Positions 44,001-52,492 of a stretch of DNA of 64,000 bases are shown in pieces; positions within the stretch are counted from its first letter, which is position 1; each line of letters starts with the position of its first letter. A model generated the notes under the pieces. That model ran no database searches, was not told the DNA's origin, and saw only the letters and a program-made list of their open reading frames with translations. The stretch covers positions 10,423,884 to 10,487,883 of the forward strand of contig CM040753.1 of the NCBI GenBank assembly GCA_022829145.1. The letters run 5' to 3'. Position numbers and translations under genes: made by a program. The DNA is from Albula goreensis. Its lineage: Eukaryota > Chordata > Actinopteri > Albuliformes > Albulidae.

Positions 44001-47000
44001 GCTTGCTTTTCAATGAAAGAAGGAAAACACAACAGCGTTTCTTGTGGTATGCAGATGGTTGTGAGGTACGACCCTCAGTCAGAAGTGAGGTTGGACAACC
44101 CCTGCCCGAGTCCCCGCCGTGTGACACCCCGCCTCCACCCGCCACCAGTGGCACTGCATCGCTGACGTCTTCCCCAGGACATCCTGAGGGTCACACAAAC
44201 ACAATGTCTACTCTCGCCGAGCCGCCTACACTCCAAATATGGGAACTACGTCACCCCAAAAAGACGAGGCATTGTTTTCTCAGAGCAATATCTCAGTTCA
44301 GTGAAAATGAGCCAGGTTATTCATGTTCTCATAGGGGATTAAATCTGTAAAACTGACAAAACTCAAGTAACTTCCCACACAGGTAACAGTTTTTGTCTTG
44401 CCGTGTTTCCAGATTTGGGAAAAGTCTGTTTACTTTTAGTTAATTGTAATTATTGTGGTCCTGTTCTGTGGTTTGTGGAATACCCCATATATTTCTTCTG
44501 ACTCACAGGCAATCTGACTCACAGGCACTAAGCAAACTTATTCACCAATGCTGTGATTAACAATTAAACACAGACATCAAATCACAAGATCTGATAAAGG
44601 TAACAAAGATAAAAAAAACGGTATATATTAACACCTTAACTCAACTTATAAAGGCCCACTTTGAAAGCAAAATGTTATCAATATGTAAACTCAGTGAGCT
44701 TTGAAAGACAAATGTGCACTGGCTGCACTTTCATGTAATCCCACCTTGCACATGGTATGTACTCCAGACTTCCGGTGAAAATGACCTTGTGTTGCCAGTC
44801 ATTCTGTGAAGGCACAGGGGCCAGCGGGTTAAGAAGGTAACGCCACGAAAGCAAGGACAATCTGTGCCTGGGCTGTGATAAACAGTTGCACTCGGTCAAA
44901 TTCTTGTGACTGCCCAAGAGAGATCAGAGCAGAAAAGAATTTCAATAACCTCTGAAACATGATACGTTTACAGCCAGGCAGGAGAATAACTTCCTTTAGG
45001 CCTCTACCGTATGAGAAACAATCCAGATGGCTTGTTAAACGAAGAATGAAAAGAAGAGAGAAAAAATAGTGACTTGTTTCCACAGAACCAGAGAAATGCA
45101 GCTTGAGGTAATTAAGACATTGACACCACAGGAGCATGAGAATCATCAGCATTTTTCTGCAGATGGATTTCAAACCAAATATCCATGTTTAAAACCGCAG
45201 TCAGCGCGGCTCTCAAACCCCTCCAACAAGATTCCTCCTCTCATTCTGGACCAGGGCCAGCGCTGTGAAAGTCTCATCCCCGCCGTGAAAGTATGAATTA
45301 GGCAAGGCATGAATGACTCCTATGCGCTCCCTGATGCAGAACGCCATAAGGCAGACCCACACCGGGGCCGCTGTACACCACTCGCAATCTCTCCCCTCAT
45401 CTCTCTGCTTTTAATATCCCTACCTCTGGCTGCTCTGGCTGAGTTGGTATCACGTTACCTACGAGTGTCCAAGTTAGTGTAGATGGACTCTAGATGGCCC
45501 GAGTGTTCTAGCCCCCTGGTGGACAGGAATGTCACTGATCAGAACTGCTGGCACAATTACAGGGAGAGATCATGCGAGGAGGCCATGATATCTAAGAGCG
45601 TCTGTCCTGCTATTACAGTTCCAATACATTCACATTTATTGGGTGTGCGTGCGTGTCTGTGTGTATGTGTTTGTGAGTGTGTGCGTCTGTGTGTTTGTGA
45701 GTGTGTGCATGCACATGACCGATTCTGTGGGGATGCTTTTCACCCCATCATGCGTGCTGCGCTGGAAAAATTGCACTCGGACCACATTCCATTAGAGCAC
45801 AAAAACAAGCTATTGATTTATTTTCTTTTCTTTCTCATATCCAACTGATGGCTTTTCCTCATGACTTTAACATCACAGACAACCTGCATAAGTGTCCCCA
45901 GTTCAGGCCCTTAAACATTTATCATCGGGGTCCAGGCAGGGTGCCCAGGCCTCATTAGAACCTTAGGCCATGAGGGAGCTCACACAGTGCCCATCCTGCA
46001 ATTGACTTGACTTCCCTCTTACTCTGGTTTTTTGCCTCAGAGAGCTCGACCATCAGTGTGACTTGGCTATCAAACATAAATAAACTGTCCACCACAGATA
46101 GGAGGTGTTATCATGCGGTGGGGCGCACATAGCGGCCATGGGGAGGAACGCTCAACTCCCTCCGGCGTTCTCACCAGGTCATGGCGCTGTGCTGTTCTTC
46201 ATTAACTGAGACTGTTGCCAAAAGCATGCTGCTGAATCGGGGCTGTGCTGGAATCCCAACTGGAGTAAGGTACACAGTGAAATTCTTGTGCTAAGGCCAA
46301 CTGAAGAATTGCACTGTATACAAGATCATATTTCTGGCAGAAAAACTAGCAAAGTGAGATTCCTCTGCTGCGTTTTCTCTGAATACACACATTCAAGCAC
46401 TTATCGTTTGCCAATTGCCATAAAATAGCTCTGTGGTAAATAAGTAGTCATATAATTGCTACTGGTGCAGTGCATCTTACAACTTTTTTTGCATCAGCTA
46501 ATGTTAGATATCAGACACAACATTGTATCCTCCTTAATACCTTTAAATATGTTTGCAATAGTGTGCCACTTCTACTTTGATTAATTGGACAAGATCATGT
46601 GGCCTACAACTGCAAATGCTCATCCATCAGAAAAGCATGGCAGATAACATTGACCAGATCTTCAAATAAAATCTTTCCATTTCATATCTACATTAAAGAG
46701 TGTTACAGTGCTTCTGGCAATCAGTGGTATGACTGAACACCATCTTTTCATATATTCAACGTGAGATAAAATAAAGGGCTCTCTCCACTGCTCTTTAGAT
46801 AAAAGGCATATTGATCAGGACAATGGGAGCTAACAAATGGGCAACAGCCACAGTCATACTTTTCAATTTTACTCTCAAGCCCAAGGGCCAGATCCCTAAA
46901 GTCATGCATGCATTTGGCATGACACAGGCCTGGGTATCATCCTTATGCCCTGCATAAGCAAACATTTGAATCTTTCAGTTACAAAAAAATGCATGTTCTT

Positions 47001-50000
47001 TTCTTCAAAAAATGGCATTCCTCCAACAAATTTGCATTTTTTTCTTTACAAAGATACTTCAGCAAGTTCAGTAATCATCAAGGTGAATAAAAAAATTGCT
47101 TTCACTGAATTAAGTGATATTGGCACCAGAAGAAATCAAGTCCAATACTTTCCTCAGGAAAATCCTCCATGCAATTTGCTGTTGGTTCAGAGGTTTAGAC
47201 TACATTCAAATCCACAACTCTTTGATTTAGCCCTATACTACTCCATAATTCTGCTTGTAAGCAATTGTGGTTCTATTGATCAGGGCAACTTTTGGTTCCC
47301 AGAAACAGGTAAAGGATCTCCCTCCATTGCAGATATTATGCCTCTATTTATCATATCCAAGTAGGGAATCAAAGTACTTTTGGGAATAATATTTTGTACG
47401 TACAACAGATCTGAATTTATAATGTTTGTGACCTAACTGAGGCCGTGCAGATTTGAAAAGGAGGTAAATGCTCTCGTGGCCAGAGAACTCACCTTTGACC
47501 TTGGCAATGACAGTCCCTGCTGCACTGAGGATGTCCACAGAGTTGAGAGTCTGGTGTTTGCCAATGACGGCCTTCAGCACCCGCAGCAGTTCTCCCAGCC
47601 GCTCGTGCACCAGGCGGTGCAGGCAGTCTTGGCTATCTGAAAACGACATGCGCAAAGATCTCCTCAGATGAGCTCAGACCATCGCCCTGCCATTCTGCCG
47701 CTGCTCTGACCTCTCAACTCATCCACCACACACAATAAACAAGAACTGGGACTAAAGAAACATAAGGAAAGAGTAAGCTGCCAATGTCAGTGAGTTTTTT
47801 GAACCTCCAACAGGATACAGAGTGAATCATTGCAGGTAAATGGTGTTATTCTCTCTCTCTGTATTTTTACATTTTGAAATAACCTTGGGAATATGTGAGT
47901 TTTGAGCTTTGTTAAAGTGCCTTATTTATACTGGCAAATTCACTCTCTCATTTACATCTATATTAGTGAAAAGTTCTTGAGCCAAGAAAGCAGCTTCACT
48001 GTCAATACAAGAGGTCGAAAACACAGGTAATGCAAAACACAAGACAACAATGCACCAAAATCCACACTCTCCCATAGACATTCATAACATGTTATACTTT
48101 TCTGTTTTTTGAAATTAGTAAGTGGGATAAGTAGTCCTACTTTCAGAGGATTTTGTATGTTATTCCAGGTCCATGGTGCATAAAAAAAACAAACCCTTAA
48201 GTCTTCAAATATTAACAATTTTGCAAATATTCTGTGTGAATTTGATATTCTGACTTAATACTAGAAAATAGTAGGCCATACTTTAAAACATTTTGAAAAT
48301 GAACTACCTTTCCACAGAAGGTGAAAGAATGGCTGTTTGTAAACATTCGTCATAGTTAAACTGCAGAACTGCAGTTGGACATGATGTACCAGGTGAGGCA
48401 GCCACTTTCAAATATCCATCATACACAGAAAAATATACAAGTCAGACACGACGCACTGAGGTGGATGACTAAATGGGAAATTTCACCGGTTCCACAAACT
48501 CCCTAAACCCTTCATTTCCCAGGATGAAAAAAATGACGTGGGCTCCGCTGGGCCCTGCTCTGTTTTTCTGCATCTGAAAACATGGCCATGGAAAGGTAGT
48601 GCTACCCACAAGCGCACTTCCACTGGCATCAAAGCTCCATTTGTGCTGACGCTCGGCACAGGATTACACAACTCATGGAAAAGGGGATCAGGGAGATTTT
48701 AGTCGTCTCCCGTTTTTTTCACCTCTTTTTCGGTACGGGACAAAAAGGGCCTGTAGTGGAACTAATGCTGTTGTGGAAGAGGCTGCCGTGACAATGACGG
48801 CGGCGCTCCGTTCAGGAAATCCAATCATTTGTGTGCCATGTTTGCAGACTGCCCTTACGGCATATAGACGTTTAAATGATATTTCTTTTGTTGTGACATT
48901 TGCAATGCGAAAAATAAATATCCATGAAAGGAAAACACAATTTCATAATCAAATGAGTAAATTCATTGTCACAGCCAATAAGCTGGCTTTGTTCCAGTAG
49001 GTTAACCCTGAGAAAATTTAAATTAACCAGCTCTGACCACAGTTGAATGACAATATCAGATAGAACACTAAAACAAGAGTATAGGTATAGATACTGCTGA
49101 TATGATCACAGCATTGGACTTTAAAGGTTTTTATTTAAGTATGTGGTGAAATGTAATGAAATTAGTATTTAGGGTGGGTACAAGGGTCAAGGCTGTACTT
49201 CTGTAACTCTGTGAACCACGGGCTGTATTCCGCCAGTACCAGCACGCTTTTCCCAGCAGACTCCTGCCAACAGCCTCCCTGCGGGATATCGGGAGTCATG
49301 CGCCACTCTATGGCAACTGTCTTCATCCATCTTCCATCTTCAGCACAGACTCTTCCAATGTAGTTACCTGTTGTTTTCTTAATAAAACCGCCTTTTGTTT
49401 TTCCTCATTCCCAAAGTCCTCAGAGTACCTAAATGAGGTCAACGGTCTGCGCTGGCCAGAGGAATTGCTCACGCTGAGCTAAATTAGACATATGAATCTC
49501 TTGCTGAGTGCGGTGATTTACTACCATCTCTATAGCTCATTTCAGCTGAGATCTCGAGTTTGTGTGCTTTGCACAGGTTTGAGGAATGCTTAGGACAAGA
49601 CACTGCCAGTAGATTTGCTTTCTGTAGCAGGGCAGCTGGGGAGGGCGCAGGGCAGTCACCTGTGCAGCGTCTGTGTTGAGTGGTCATGAGTCCGCCCACA
49701 TCAAGTTCCTTCTGGATGAGGCCATTCTCCACAACTTCTGTGCACAACACAGATTACACTCCTTTTTTTCCTGGCCCAATTAAGCCAATACAACCTCACA
49801 TTTTCAGTGACTGCAACACCTCTGCAGATCCAACACACATCTTCTAAACTGCAGCTCTGACACCTGCTATTATCCAGCCAGCAGCTGTAACGCCGACCCA
49901 ACACCAACGCAACCACTGATACATGACCCAGCAGCCAGGCCATATCATCTCACACTGCACCACTCACACAGGGCAACCTGACAACGCCCCGAGATTCTGT

Positions 50001-52440
50001 CCTTTAAAAAAGGGGATTAACACGGGGCTGTTACGAAAGGCTTTATTGAAAAACAAGAAAGAAAAGGCTGAGAAGTCCCATTGTGTAAGAGTGGTCAGTG
50101 TTGAAATGAACAAGAAATGCAAAAAAAAAAAAACAAAAAAAAAAAAACATGCCAACCCCTTCTCAAAAATCCTCAATCTGCTTCAGGAACAAACGCTAGT
50201 GTGTTGCAAGACCACTGCTGAGGCGGGAGCACCGAACGGAACCTTTTTTTTTTTTTTTTTTTTTTTTAAACAGAAAAATTAAATTTTGTCCAATTGTTCA
50301 GGTCTGACTAATCCGCAGAAAACAAGTCTGGAAAATATCATGACCAAGAATAAAACTAGTCAACCAGCAGGTGATAGTTTTAACACAAGCTTAAAATTCT
50401 AAATTGGTCATATCTAATTACCTATAAAATATATATTTTATAAAATGTCCCAAAACCTTCTTCTCCTCCATATGTATCATTGTAATTTGAACAAGAAAAA
50501 AACAAGTTCTGACAAGAAATTCTGGCAGTTAGATTCTAGCAGGCCTGAAAGAAGACAACAGTGAGCTCTTCCCCCAAGCAGCACATCCTTAATGACTGCG
50601 TGACCATTTACTAAGTCCTAAAAACTAATTAGCACGACATTAAGCTTTGTCTTGTAGCCTGGGATAACAAAACGCATTGTGCCAAAGGTCATAACTTAAC
50701 CTCTGGGCTCAAGCTGAGCCTTGTACAAAGGGCTAGGCCTGGGTGCTTGAAGATTGCAGGCCGCACTTTCTGGCACACAGTTGGCTGTTTGACCAGAGAA
50801 ACCTTACCATTGTCTGCAGAGGTAAATCACAAAGACAGCGCCCACAGTCTCATAGATCTGAAACACAGGACTTTGAGACCATAATAAATTGAAAGAGGAA
50901 ACTTTTTTTACTGTTATCAGAGGGACAAAGTGGATTTAGGGATTGGGGGCATAGGGCTAAGTTGATCCACCCCCCTTCCAAGGAGAATCCTATTTTCCTC
51001 TGTGTACACCCTCCCAGGTTTTTGTTTCTGGCCTGCCATTCACCCCTCCCCACCTAAGCCGCCGTACAGTGGGTGAAAAATGAGTTGTCCCAGGAAGCCG
51101 CAGCGGCCTGGATCCGAGTCCCTGATAAAGAGGCCGCAGAGCTGGCAGCACTGATACCACATTTTTACTTAATTAGCGTCATGGAAACCAACACTGCATT
51201 CCAGAACACTGAGCCCTTCTCTTTTGGAGTTTTAAGAGTGAGAGCGCGAGAGAGAAAGGCTAGGTCGGGAGGGGGGTTGATCCATAATAAAAACACAGTG
51301 AGATCATTCACCATTAAGATGTCAACATGATATGAAGCCTGAAAACGCGTGGATGAGTCGCCCGATTAATCATGTTTCAAACATGGTCCTTCTGAATGGA
51401 AAGGGGTGTCATGTTTTTTTAAGGTATGAATTAATCAAGCAATGGTAATCATGGATTACTTTTCACTTTGGAAAGGCAGGCGACAAGTGGAAGGTCCATC
51501 ATTACAACCCCTGTTCTTCAAAAAGAATAGTACAGATACGTTTTATTTTTTGTTAACACTTGTTTTCTGCATAACATACCCCTCTATACTGAAGTGGTTT
51601 TTAGCTCAATTATTTTTGTTAAGACTACACACATGCACAGTATGTAATATAAGTGTTTTTCTGTCTGATTTTGGTGTGCTCACTGTTTTTCAATACTGTC
51701 TGATTCAACACTGCTGAAATGTAATCCTTTAAAATTCCCTACACTAAGCCTAGCTGTTTTTACCCTGACATTTTCTTTGTGAAATATGTGTTGCCAATCA
51801 AAACACTGAAATCCCAACCGATTTTGAAACATTCCTCTCTCTGTGATTTTCCCGTGATCCCATCTATGCTTAATCATGCATTTAAATCATGGATAACAAT
51901 ATGTTATTAGTGCTTCAACACATGGCAGATGACCCCTTGAGTCTGATTCCTCTATGGTTTCTTCCTTCCTCATAGGGATCGTTTTCCTGCTGCCACCCAA
52001 TAATCTGGGGGTTCAGGCCAGGGCTGCTGTGAAGCTTAGGGTGACAAAATAATTATTTTTTTCTTTTTTTGTGAAATGCCCCATAAATTTGATGTGATGC
52101 TCAGAGGAGGGGACCATTCAGCAGCAGTTATGTTCTTATGTTACCAGTAAAGCGAGTGAGAATACAAGGTGGAGACAGCCCTATGAGCTCCTGCAGTTCA
52201 CTGAATACTGCTCAGCAGGGTAAATGCTTAAAAAAAATTACTTTTTAAATCCCTGATGTATCACTAGAAGTGCTGCATTGCATATATTAGTAGCACTGCA
52301 CTGGAGAACTGTAAATTAGCTTCCATTATTTAAAAGGAGTGTTTTTAAGACCGGGAGTGAATTAAGACAAGCATATAAAATTCCCATTTACACTGCCACA
52401 CCTACAGCATGGAAGACACTTGAAACTATGTATGCTGTAT

Positions 52441-52492
<52 letters not shown>

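Noticed and set aside
46945-47364. 139-codon forward open frame
   Set aside because: Lies in an arhgap29 intron, AT-rich, no recognisable motif.
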